Source of the DNA: Thermosulfurimonas sp.
GTDB taxonomy: Bacteria; Desulfobacterota; Thermodesulfobacteria; Thermodesulfobacteriales; Thermodesulfobacteriaceae
Assembly: GCA_015487645.1 (NCBI GenBank)
Contig: WFPH01000187.1
Location: forward strand, 1 to 28,729
DNA length: 28,729 bases
Reading direction: 5' to 3'
The first letter of the stretch is position 1. Each line of letters starts with the position of its first letter. The notes below the pieces were generated by a model. The model was not told where the DNA came from, made no database searches, and saw nothing but the letters and a program-made list of their open reading frames with translations. The position numbers were made by a program, and so were the translations under genes. Of this stretch, positions 22,356 through 28,711 are shown one piece after another.

Positions 22356-22763
22356 TTATTTGGTCTTGAGAAAGACGGAAAGCAAGAACTCCGCCGCTCC
22401 CAGAAAGAGAAGGATACGATAGATGAGGCTTGGGGCCCTAAAGATCGCGGCCACCATGCTAATGAGCGGAGTGATCATGAGAAGAAGCACCCCGAGCATG
22501 CTCAGGGTATCCATGTAGCCCAGATTATGGAAGATCCAGCCGTAGCCGTGAACCTGAAACCCCTTTACCTGCTGCCAGAACTCCGCGGCCGAGCCCGTCC
22601 AGTACTTGCTCACCTCGGCCAGAGGGATGTAGGGCCGGACCCCTAGAAAATAAAAGATAGCCGGGATAACCATCATAACCACACCAATAACGGTAAAGAT
22701 GATCATGGTCTTCCCAAAGATAAGTCCCATCTCGTCTACCTGGATTTTACGCTCCTCGGCCAT
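22356..22763 (-). CDS. DUF1634 membrane protein
   Basis: This 135-residue integral membrane protein has three predicted hydrophobic helices: MIIFTVIGVVMMVIPAIFYF, TLSMLGVLLLMITPLISMVA and YRILLFLGAAEFLLSVFL. A soluble loop between the first two is rich in aromatic residues. DUF1634 proteins are regularly encoded next to TauE/SafE permeases. Here the gene begins 2 nt after the permease stop, so it is probably a subunit or partner of that exporter. It ends just before a strong terminator. Confidence 0.85.
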   Translation of the reverse strand: MAEERKIQVDEMGLIFGKTMIIFTVIGVVMMVIPAIFYFLGVRPYIPLAEVSKYWTGSAAEFWQQVKGFQVHGYGWIFHNLGYMDTLSMLGVLLLMITPLISMVAAIFRAPSLIYRILLFLGAAEFLLSVFLKTK

Positions 22764-22765
22764 GA

Positions 22766-23650
22766 CTAAGCCCCCGGAATGATGTGTGGAATGATTCCTA
22801 GGCCCTGAAGGCCCTTAAGAACATTCATAAAACCAGCCAGAAAGAGGATGGCCAGCACCAACCAGCGCACGAAGACCGGCTTAATAATCTCCGCCACCTT
22901 GGCCCCAATCCGAGCTCCGATGGTAATTCCTAAGACCGCCGGGATCACCACCGAGGGAAGAATGGCCCCCTTGGTGAGATAGATTCCAATAGCCGGAGCG
23001 TTGGCGGTGATAATGAGCATACTGGTGGCCGTGGCAACTTTGATGGGAGCCCCCATGAGCATATTGAGCACCGGCACATTAGCCCAACCGGCTCCCAGTC
23101 CGAACATTCCGGCCACGAACCCAATGAGGGCAAAGACCACCAGGGCCAAAGGAGTGTTCTTCACCTGGAAGCGCACAATGCGTCCCAGCGAAGGCTCAAA
23201 CCATTCCCCCCGAAGGCCCAAGGCCCGCGACCACCCGTCCACCTCCTCGTCGCGCACCTGGGGAAACTCCAGGCGCTTGGAGAGCATCATCACCGCAAAG
23301 ACGAGAAGAATAATGGCCCCCAACATGATCTCGATATAGTACTTGCCTCCGGGAAAGGCGCTGGTCACCTTGAGCCCGATGATACCTCCCACCACGGAGG
23401 TGATGACCATCACCGGGGCAAGCAGCGCGAAGATTCGGATATTGGCCAGCCCGATGCGCGTAAGATAAGGCACCGAAGAAAGGGCCGAGGTCACAGCCAT
23501 CACCAGCCCAGCCCCGCGAATGAAGTCCACATGGAAGGGAAAGATAATGGTGGAAAGGGGCACGAAGAGCACCCCGCCTCCCACCCCGGAAACCGGTGAA
23601 ATGATACCGATGAGAAGGGTAAAGACGAAAAGAATGATAGACCACTCCAT
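22766..23650 (-). CDS. TauE/SafE family sulfite/anion exporter-like permease
   Basis: This 294-residue membrane protein has duplicated TauE/SafE signatures: SPVSGVGGGVLFVPLSTIIF with FIRGAGLVMAVTSALSS in the first half, and GFVAGMFGLGAGWANVPVLN with VATATSMLIITANAPA in the second half. A cytoplasmic loop (~125-165) separates them. The family exports sulfite or organosulfur anions. In a sulfur-metabolising organism sulfite efflux is plausible but unproven. The start at 23650 has AGGAGGCGGAGG upstream, and a candidate promoter with a perfect TTGACA lies about 70 nt upstream. It is co-transcribed with DUF1634. It differs clearly from the second, hisS-linked TauE/SafE gene at 12902-13615. Confidence 0.92.
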   Translation of the reverse strand: MEWSIILFVFTLLIGIISPVSGVGGGVLFVPLSTIIFPFHVDFIRGAGLVMAVTSALSSVPYLTRIGLANIRIFALLAPVMVITSVVGGIIGLKVTSAFPGGKYYIEIMLGAIILLVFAVMMLSKRLEFPQVRDEEVDGWSRALGLRGEWFEPSLGRIVRFQVKNTPLALVVFALIGFVAGMFGLGAGWANVPVLNMLMGAPIKVATATSMLIITANAPAIGIYLTKGAILPSVVIPAVLGITIGARIGAKVAEIIKPVFVRWLVLAILFLAGFMNVLKGLQGLGIIPHIIPGA

Positions 23651-23694
23651 TTACCGCCTCCGCCTCCTACTTTTGGCCAAGCATTTTTCCATGT

Positions 23695-23723
23695 CTCTTA
23701 GCACCTTCCGGACCTCCTGTCAA
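23695..23723 (-). promoter_or_regulatory. Candidate promoter of the TauE-DUF1634 operon
   Basis: The minus strand has TTGACA (23723-23718), a 17-nt spacer and TAAGAG (23700-23695), which is a weak -10. It lies between the stress-protein gene and the permease and is flanked upstream by an inverted repeat at 23733-23769. Confidence 0.4.
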
Positions 23724-23732
23724 ACGCCGTTT

Positions 23733-23769
23733 CCGGGAAAAATCTCCACTGTAGTCCGATTTTTCACGG
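23733..23769 (-). repeat. Inverted repeat between the usp-like and tauE genes
   Basis: The 12-bp arms CCGGGAAAAATC (23733-23744) and GATTTTTCACGG (23758-23769) are complementary except for one pair and are separated by 13 nt. It lies 10 nt after the universal stress protein stop and 10 nt before the -35 of the next operon. No T-run follows on the minus strand, so it is either a weak terminator or a regulator binding site. Confidence 0.5.
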
Positions 23770-23778
23770 TTTATACCC

Positions 23779-24720
23779 TCAGGCCCGGTTTGTCACCACC
23801 AGGGTAGGAGAAACCACTCGATGAAGGACCTTTTCGGAAACGCTTCCCAGGAAGATCTCCTCCACGCGCCCCAACCCCCTGCGCCCCAAAAAGACCAGAT
23901 CGTAGTCCCCGGATTCCGCCTCGGCGATTATCTCCTCGGCCGGACTTCCTACGGCGACTTTCTTTAATACCGGAGCCCTGATTCCGGCCTCCTTGACGAA
24001 GGTCTCGGCCTCAGAAAGGACCCGGTCGGCCTCCTCAGGGCTTGAGGCCCCCTCCATGGCCGGGAGAAAGTCCACCACATGGAAGAGAACGATCTCCCGC
24101 GCTTCCCAGAGAAGGGAAAGTTCCGCGGCCTCCTCCAGGGCTTTCTGGGAAAAGGGTGAACCGTCAAGACACACAAGGATCCGAGGAGCGTGGCAGTAGC
24201 CCTCCTCGGCAAACCGCCGGCCCACCACATAGGTGGAGTGCTCCCCGGGCCTATGGATTAAGGCGTGGGTGGTGCTTCCCAGCAGGAGTTCGGAAAGGTG
24301 CGAGCGGGCCCGCCGAGCGACGATTTCCGCGCCCACCCTCTTCTCGTAGGCCAGACGGGAAAGCTCCCGGGAAGGATTCCCCCGGAGGATGATCTTCTCC
24401 AAGGGAAGGTCCGGAAGATCTCTCCTCAGGCGTTCCTCGGCCTGAGAGAGAAAGGGTTCGGCCTCCCGCCGTAGATACTCCCTATAAAGATTGGTCAGGA
24501 ACTCACTTTCCTCAAACAGTGACTCCAGCCGCAGGTCCCTCTGCAAGGCCCTTTTCACCGCATCCGAGGAAACCACATGGGCCAGATAAATCTTTTTCAC
24601 CAGGTCTGGAGACATATTTCGCAGGAGACAGACCAGAAAGTTGAGCAGAGCCTCGGCGGAACCGTCCTTTCCTAAAGGAACTAGGATCCTTTCAAGGTGT
24701 GGCAGAAATCTGCGCGGCAT
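23779..24720 (-). CDS. Tandem universal stress protein (two UspA domains)
   Basis: The 313-residue cytoplasmic protein has two UspA folds in one chain. The first covers ~1-155 (RILVPLGKDGSAEALLNFL; ARRARSHLSELLLGSTTHAL). The second covers ~175-313 (RILVCLDGSPFSQKALEEA; GRRGLGRVEEIFLGSVSEKV). The second domain keeps the G-x2-G-x9-G(S/T) ATP-binding pattern. The first lacks the first glycines, so it is probably degenerate for ATP binding. The gene starts 11 nt after the stop of the SLC13-like permease, with GGAGGCCGAG before the ATG, and is probably cotranscribed with it. Tandem Usp proteins near ion transporters often regulate them; that is inferred here. Confidence 0.9.
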   Translation of the reverse strand: MPRRFLPHLERILVPLGKDGSAEALLNFLVCLLRNMSPDLVKKIYLAHVVSSDAVKRALQRDLRLESLFEESEFLTNLYREYLRREAEPFLSQAEERLRRDLPDLPLEKIILRGNPSRELSRLAYEKRVGAEIVARRARSHLSELLLGSTTHALIHRPGEHSTYVVGRRFAEEGYCHAPRILVCLDGSPFSQKALEEAAELSLLWEAREIVLFHVVDFLPAMEGASSPEEADRVLSEAETFVKEAGIRAPVLKKVAVGSPAEEIIAEAESGDYDLVFLGRRGLGRVEEIFLGSVSEKVLHRVVSPTLVVTNRA

Positions 24721-24730
24721 CTCGGCCTCC

Positions 24731-26461
24731 TTAGTAAAAGATTAAAAGCCAGACATTGGCAATGGCCACGCTGAGGACCATGTAAGGAAAGGCCACTTTC
24801 ATGAAATCGAAAAATTTGATCCGGTGGCCGGCGGCTTCCGCTATCCCCAGAGTGACCACATTGGCGCTGGCCCCGATCATGGTTCCGTTACCGCCGAAAC
24901 AGGCCCCAAGCGCCAGCGCCCACCAGAGGACATTGGTTTCCGCCCCCGGAATGACCCGCGAAAGGTAAGCCGTGATGGGGAGCATGGTGGCGGTGAAGGG
25001 GATATTGTCCACGAAAGCACTCATAATGGCCGCCACCCACAGAATCAAACAAATGGCTGCCGTAAGAGACCCCTGAGAAAGTTTATAAACCCCATCGGCC
25101 ACGATGGCCAGCAGTCCGGTCTCCTCCACCGAGCCCACCAGAATGAAAAGGAACATGAAAAAGAGGAGAGTGGTCCACTCGATATCTTTTTCTACGACTT
25201 CAAGGAGATCCACCTTCCTGGTGACTAAAGCATAAGTAAAAAGGAGCGCAGCCCCGAAAAGCGCGGCCACCGAGACCTCCATATGAAAGATTCCGTGAGT
25301 CACGAAAAAGAAGATCACGATGGCCATGATGAGAAGCCCCACGGTGAGAAGAGTTCCATCTGTAATCCGGTACTCCTCGCGGAGCTTGGCGATAAAGGCC
25401 TCTACGTCCTCTACCTTGGCCCGGGCATAATCCCGTCCGTAAACCATCTTGGAAAAAACAAAAAGGGCCAGCATGGAAAGAACCACCACCGGCCCCAGAT
25501 TTTTAACAAAGTCCATAAAGGTCAGGCCTGTGTAAGAACCGATCATGATGTTCGGAGGATCACCGATAAGGGTGGCCGTACCACCGATATTCGAGGCCAG
25601 GATCTCGGGAATGAGGAGAACCAGGGGAGATATCCCCAGCGAAAGCGCGATCTCGATGGTCACCGGGGTAAGCAGCAACATAGTGGTCACATTGTCGAGA
25701 AAGGCCGAAGTGACCGCAGTAAAGGCGGAAAGGACCACGCAGAGGAGAAAGACGTTCCCCCGGGCCAGTTGATAGCTCTTGTAGGCACACCACTGGAAGA
25801 TCCCGGTGCGTTTGAGCACCCCCACGATGATCATCATGCCCATGAGGAGGAAAATGACGTTCATGTCGATGGCTGCTATAGCTCGCTCGTAAGAAATAAT
25901 CCGAAAAGCCGGATCCCAGGCCCCTAGGGTGTAGCTCACGGTGAGCATGATGGCGGCCCCCAGCATAGCGGCCACGGTACGGTGTAGGAGTTCGAAACTT
26001 ATAAGAATGTAGGCCAACACGAAAACCACCGTGGCGATCCAGAAGGCCGGGCCTGGGTGACGCTCAAGGATAACGTTTTTGACCACGAAAACATCCCGGC
26101 CATGCACGGCTAACTCCGAGGACTCTATGTGGAGGGTCACGGGCTTGAAACTGCTCTTGAAAATTTCGATCTCCAGGCGCCCCGTGCGGAGAGCCTCCTC
26201 CGGAACTTCGGCTACTATCTGAAAGGAACCATCGGCTTCGGTCTCTATACTCTCGAGCTCATGGTGACCGTGTTCCCCCTTGCGAAAAGTAAGGGGTTTC
26301 CCGTTCAAGAGGATCTTGATCTCGGCCTCGTCCACCGGCTCCTTATGGGTATCCAGTACTCGCCCGGAAAGATGGAGATTTACACTTGGCTCGGCAGCCA
26401 GGGCTTTAATAGAGCCCAGAATCAAAAACCATATACCCAACAGGAGCCACGCCTTTTTCAT
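24731..26461 (-). CDS. SLC13/ArsB-NhaD superfamily permease with extracytoplasmic N-terminal domain
   Basis: The 576-residue protein begins with a signal-like segment (MKKAWLLLGIWFLILGS to ALAA, residues 1-23). A ~110-residue beta-rich domain resembling carboxypeptidase-regulatory repeats follows (HLSGRVLDTHKEPVDEAEIK; EADGSFQIVAEVPEEAL). About eleven or more membrane helices complete it. The transporter core shows the paired motifs SAFLDNVTTMLLLTP and SAFVDNIPFTATMLP, plus GDPPNIMIGS and GGNGTMIGASANVV, typical of the ion transporter superfamily (Na+/H+ antiport or dicarboxylate/sulfate uptake). I choose the ATG at 26461 because AGGAGG lies 3-4 nt upstream and the signal peptide begins there, not at a codon at 26488. 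The substrate is unknown. Confidence 0.9.
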   Translation of the reverse strand: MKKAWLLLGIWFLILGSIKALAAEPSVNLHLSGRVLDTHKEPVDEAEIKILLNGKPLTFRKGEHGHHELESIETEADGSFQIVAEVPEEALRTGRLEIEIFKSSFKPVTLHIESSELAVHGRDVFVVKNVILERHPGPAFWIATVVFVLAYILISFELLHRTVAAMLGAAIMLTVSYTLGAWDPAFRIISYERAIAAIDMNVIFLLMGMMIIVGVLKRTGIFQWCAYKSYQLARGNVFLLCVVLSAFTAVTSAFLDNVTTMLLLTPVTIEIALSLGISPLVLLIPEILASNIGGTATLIGDPPNIMIGSYTGLTFMDFVKNLGPVVVLSMLALFVFSKMVYGRDYARAKVEDVEAFIAKLREEYRITDGTLLTVGLLIMAIVIFFFVTHGIFHMEVSVAALFGAALLFTYALVTRKVDLLEVVEKDIEWTTLLFFMFLFILVGSVEETGLLAIVADGVYKLSQGSLTAAICLILWVAAIMSAFVDNIPFTATMLPITAYLSRVIPGAETNVLWWALALGACFGGNGTMIGASANVVTLGIAEAAGHRIKFFDFMKVAFPYMVLSVAIANVWLLIFY

Positions 26462-26499
26462 GGTCCTCCTCCCTCCATTACAGGGCAATCTTTTCTGGC

Positions 26500-26528
26500 T
26501 TTACTAAATTTTTCTTTTCCTGTAAATC
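26500..26528 (+). promoter_or_regulatory. Candidate promoter of the small gene at 26535, close to its start codon
   Basis: TTTACT (26500-26505), a 17-nt spacer and TAAATC (26523-26528) form a moderate promoter. Its -10 ends 6 nt before the ATG at 26535, and no Shine-Dalgarno is visible, which would give a leaderless message. Confidence 0.35.
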
Positions 26529-26534
26529 CCTTGA

Positions 26535-26885
26535 ATGGTGTCTAAAAAGACTTTCCGTTCTCCAAAGGATCTTCGTCTCCACCTCAAACACTTTCTAAAA
26601 GACCGCCTGCGAGGGCTTCCCTCAGACTTTCGCATCGAAATCGCCGTCCTATCTCACCGTCCACCCCGGGCCGCGCTCTTTATTCCGGCCCATTCCGAGG
26701 GCAATCTTATCCGGGTTCATCAGGTAGATCGTTTGGTGGCCGAACTGGCCGAGATGGGTATTGAGATCGAGGTCTTTTATGCCGATGACGAGACCGAGGC
26801 CTCAGAACTAAATCAAGGATTAATCCCTACCGGGGAAGGCTTCGGTCAAAACTACCGCTTACGGCTGCGGATAATGTCCTCGTAA
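26535..26885 (+). CDS. Small protein of unknown function (116 aa)
   Basis: I do not recognise this protein. It is basic at the N-terminus (KTFRSPKDLRLHLKHFLKDR), with no cysteine, signal peptide or membrane segment. It appears to be a mixed alpha/beta single domain: predicted strands are FRIEIAVL, RAALFIPA, IEIEVFYA and YRLRLRIM, with one amphipathic helix around QVDRLVAELAEMGIEIE. The base composition and codon use look like the neighbours. It is divergent from the SLC13-like permease and overlaps the 3' end of convergent trmH by 34 bases. The absence of a ribosome site and that overlap are cautions, but the codon pattern and alternating strands support a real gene. Confidence 0.68.
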   Translation: MVSKKTFRSPKDLRLHLKHFLKDRLRGLPSDFRIEIAVLSHRPPRAALFIPAHSEGNLIRVHQVDRLVAELAEMGIEIEVFYADDETEASELNQGLIPTGEGFGQNYRLRLRIMSS

Positions 26886-27451
26886 GCCCAGCGATACAGG
26901 ATCTGGTTTATTTCGTCCTCTGACAACTGGGGACGTTCGTAGAATCCGGCGGCCTCCCGCTGCCGAAAGGCCTCGTAAAGGATGATGCCCGTGGCCACAG
27001 AGACATTGAGGCTTCGGACCATACCCATCATGGGGATCTTGATACGATGGGTGGCCAGCGGCAGAAGCTCCGGCGAGACCCCTTCCACTTCGTTGCCCAC
27101 CACGATGACCGTGGGGCGGGTGTAGTCCACCTCCCGGAAGTCACGTGTCCCGGCCCCAAGCCAGGTCACCACCACCTGAAAGCCTTCCTCTCTGAACTCC
27201 CGAAGCCGGGCCGCTGGATCGGCTACCCGTTCAAGAAAGAGCCACCGATGGGCGCCCAGGGTCACGGCCTCGTTTATAGGAGCGGATGTCCCCTCCTCAA
27301 ACCCGTATACTATCCGGTGGATCCCCACGGCCTCGGCTGTACGGATGAGGGCCGAGAAATTGTGTTCGTTTCTTACCCGATCCATGAAAAGCACCAGGTC
27401 CTTCTGTCGGCGCTCCAGGACCTCCCGCATACGCGCAAGCCTCCGGGGCAA
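26852..27451 (-). CDS. trmH: tRNA (guanosine-18-2'-O)-methyltransferase (SPOUT)
   Basis: TrmH methylates the 2'-OH of G18 in the tRNA D-loop with S-adenosylmethionine. The SPOUT motifs are visible: motif 1 NFSALIRTAEAVG with the catalytic Arg, motif 2 VVGNEVEGVSPELL and motif 3 IPMMGMVRSLNVSVATGII. The open frame runs further upstream into the crp-like gene. The family N-terminus aligns with PRRLARMREVLERRQKDL, and GGAG lies 9 nt before the TTG at 27451, so I take that start (199 residues). An ATG at 27502 that overlaps the regulator gene is the alternative. In thermophiles this modification supports tRNA stability. Confidence 0.9.
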   Translation of the reverse strand: MPRRLARMREVLERRQKDLVLFMDRVRNEHNFSALIRTAEAVGIHRIVYGFEEGTSAPINEAVTLGAHRWLFLERVADPAARLREFREEGFQVVVTWLGAGTRDFREVDYTRPTVIVVGNEVEGVSPELLPLATHRIKIPMMGMVRSLNVSVATGIILYEAFRQREAAGFYERPQLSEDEINQILYRWAYEDIIRSRKR

Positions 27452-27467
27452 AACCAGATACTCCGAA

Positions 27468-28133
27468 TCACGCCCGGCCAAGGCGACGCAAGCCCTCCTC
27501 ATCAAGGATACGGATATGCCGTCCGGAGACCTCGATCAGCCCCTCTTCCGAAAGCCTGGTTAGCACCCTTGAAAGGGTCTCCGGGACCGTTCCCAAGAGA
27601 GCGGCCAGCTCCCCCTTGGGGATTTCCAGTTCAAACTCCGGCCCCCGGTTCTCTTTAAGATAAAGTAAATACGCCGCCAATCTCTCCGGAACCTCTTTCA
27701 AAGAAAGGGAATCCACCAGAGCGGCCATGGACCTCAAGCGCAGAGAAAGCACCGCAAGCATGTTCAGGGCCAGCTCTGGACGCCGGCGGATAAGATCTAA
27801 AAAGGCTTTCCGGGGGAAAAAAAGGATCTCCGAAGGAGCCAGGGTCTCGGCCCAGGCCGGATAACGGGATCCGGAAAAAAGAGCCGCCTCGGCAAAAACC
27901 TCCCCGGGCCCCAGCACGTGTAAAATCTGTTGCCGGCCCCGGGACGAAAGCCGATAGATCTTTACCAGACCCTCGGCCACCAGGTAAAAACCCCGGGCCT
28001 CTTCCCCTGCCGAGAAGATGACCGCCCCCTTCTCGTATCGTTTAGGCAACGCTATCTCCGCCAGGCGCTTCAGATCCTCCTCGGGGAGCCCTTTGAAAAT
28101 AGAGGCTTTTTCCAGGCCCGCTCTGATTCCCAT
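27468..28133 (-). CDS. Crp/Fnr family transcriptional regulator
   Basis: The 221-residue regulator has an N-terminal cyclic-nucleotide-binding-type beta roll (residues ~10-125; GAVIFSAGEEARGFYLVAEG; GEVFAEAALFSGSRYPAWAE). A dimer helix follows, then a C-terminal winged helix (IPKGELAALLGTVPETLSRV; EEGLIEVSGRHIRI). There is no cysteine in the protein, so an FNR-type iron-sulfur cluster is excluded, and the cAMP-contact Arg-Ser pattern of CRP is not present. A heme/NO (DNR-like) or other effector is possible. The start codon lies in the centre of a perfect 16-bp palindrome and only 8 nt after a -10 box. It may regulate itself, trmH and the divergent tRNA transcript. Confidence 0.92.
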   Translation of the reverse strand: MGIRAGLEKASIFKGLPEEDLKRLAEIALPKRYEKGAVIFSAGEEARGFYLVAEGLVKIYRLSSRGRQQILHVLGPGEVFAEAALFSGSRYPAWAETLAPSEILFFPRKAFLDLIRRRPELALNMLAVLSLRLRSMAALVDSLSLKEVPERLAAYLLYLKENRGPEFELEIPKGELAALLGTVPETLSRVLTRLSEEGLIEVSGRHIRILDEEGLRRLGRA

Positions 28134-28140
28134 GGGAATC
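28125..28140. promoter_or_regulatory. 16-bp perfect palindrome centred on the crp-like start codon
   Basis: GATTCCCATGGGAATC is exactly self-complementary and includes the ATG and the next two codons. It begins 2 nt downstream of the -10 box, covering the expected transcription start, the classical place for an autoregulatory operator. Confidence 0.55.
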
Positions 28141-28141
28141 T

Positions 28142-28169
28142 ATTTTATAGAGTTGAAAGCTCTTGACAA
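28142..28169 (-). promoter_or_regulatory. Promoter of the Crp/Fnr-like gene
   Basis: The minus strand reads TTGTCA (28169-28164), a 16-nt spacer and TAAAAT (28147-28142). The ATG is 8 nt after the -10, and no Shine-Dalgarno fits in between, suggesting a leaderless message. Confidence 0.5.
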
Positions 28170-28197
28170 AGGGGGCAAGCCCTGAAAGATTTATATA
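28163..28197 (+). promoter_or_regulatory. Promoter region of the tRNA-Met/tRNA-Cys unit
   Basis: A perfect TTGACA (28163-28168) sits opposite the regulator's -35. An AT-rich box (GATTTATATA, 28188-28197) precedes the tRNA. The spacing from TTGACA to the best TATATA is too long (23 nt), so the exact -10 is uncertain. Confidence 0.4.
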
Positions 28198-28204
28198 GGA
28201 CGTT

Positions 28205-28276
28205 GGCGGCGTAGCTCAGCGGTAGAGCGGGGATCTCATAAGTCCTAGGTCGGGGGTTCGAGTCCCTCCGCCGCCA
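28205..28276 (+). tRNA. tRNA-Met (CAT anticodon)
   Basis: The cloverleaf is complete. The acceptor is GGCGGCG/CGCCGCC, the D-arm GCTC-loop-GAGC, and the anticodon stem GGGAT/GTCCT closes loop CTCATAA (anticodon CAT). The T-arm is GGGGG-TTCGAGT-CCCTC, and A73 is the discriminator. A paired first base (G1-C72) argues against initiator tRNA. The sequence resembles elongator Met more than Ile2, though Ile2 (lysidine) cannot be fully excluded. CCA is not encoded. Confidence 0.93.
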
Positions 28277-28297
28277 TGGTAAGATGGAGTTAAGGCA

Positions 28298-28372
28298 GGC
28301 GGCGTAGCCAAGTGGTAAGGCGACGGCCTGCAAAGCCGTGAATCCGGGGTTCGAATCCCCGCGCCGCCTCCA
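28298..28372 (+). tRNA. tRNA-Cys (GCA anticodon)
   Basis: The cloverleaf has acceptor GGCGGCG/CGCCGCC, anticodon stem ACGGC/GCCGT closing loop CTGCAAA (anticodon GCA), T-arm CGGGG-TTCGAAT-CCCCG, the hallmark discriminator U73 of tRNA-Cys and an encoded CCA end (28370-28372). It lies 21 nt after tRNA-Met and shares its acceptor stem sequence. Confidence 0.96.
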
Positions 28373-28393
28373 ATAAAGAAGTAGGAATAAAAT

Positions 28394-28708
28394 ATGTCTT
28401 CCGTTTCCACTTCCGGTTTCTCTGAGGAAGCCCTAAGGCCCCTGGTGGAGAAGCTCGTTTCCGAGGCCGTGGCCAAGTTCGTCCGGGTGGAAGAGGAGCT
28501 CAAGTCCCTTAGGGAAGTCCAGCTTTCCATGCTTCGGGAGATGAATGCCCGCTTCGAGGCCCTGCAGCGGGAAATGGATAAACGCTTCGAGGCCATAGAT
28601 AAACGCTTCGAGGTCTTAGAGAAACGTTTCAATTTTATACAGTGGTTTATGGGTCTCGGTTTTACGATCCTTGTGGTCTTGATGACCCTCTTTAGGTTTC
28701 TGCACTGA
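28394..28708 (+). CDS. Coiled-coil, C-terminally membrane-anchored small protein
   Basis: I do not recognise a named family beyond the coiled-coil type. The protein has 104 residues. The N-terminal ~25 residues (FSEEALRPLVEKLVSEAVAK) are helical. Residues ~32-80 form a heptad coiled coil ending in near-identical seven-residue repeats (DKRFEAI, DKRFEVL, EKRFNFI). Residues ~82-100 (FMGLGFTILVVLMTLFRFL) are one membrane helix, so the protein would be tail-anchored with the coiled coil in the cytoplasm. The TAGGA-like site before the ATG is modest. It starts 21 nt after tRNA-Cys and may share its transcript. A following ATG at 28712 suggests a second gene in the same unit. Confidence 0.8.
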   Translation: MSSVSTSGFSEEALRPLVEKLVSEAVAKFVRVEEELKSLREVQLSMLREMNARFEALQREMDKRFEAIDKRFEVLEKRFNFIQWFMGLGFTILVVLMTLFRFLH

Positions 28709-28711
28709 GTG

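Noticed and set aside
26462..26488. Upstream start codon at 26488 for the SLC13-like permease
   Set aside because: The ATG at 26461 has AGGAGG directly upstream and begins a clean signal peptide; the extra residues (MPCNGGRRT) are encoded by the ribosome-site region.
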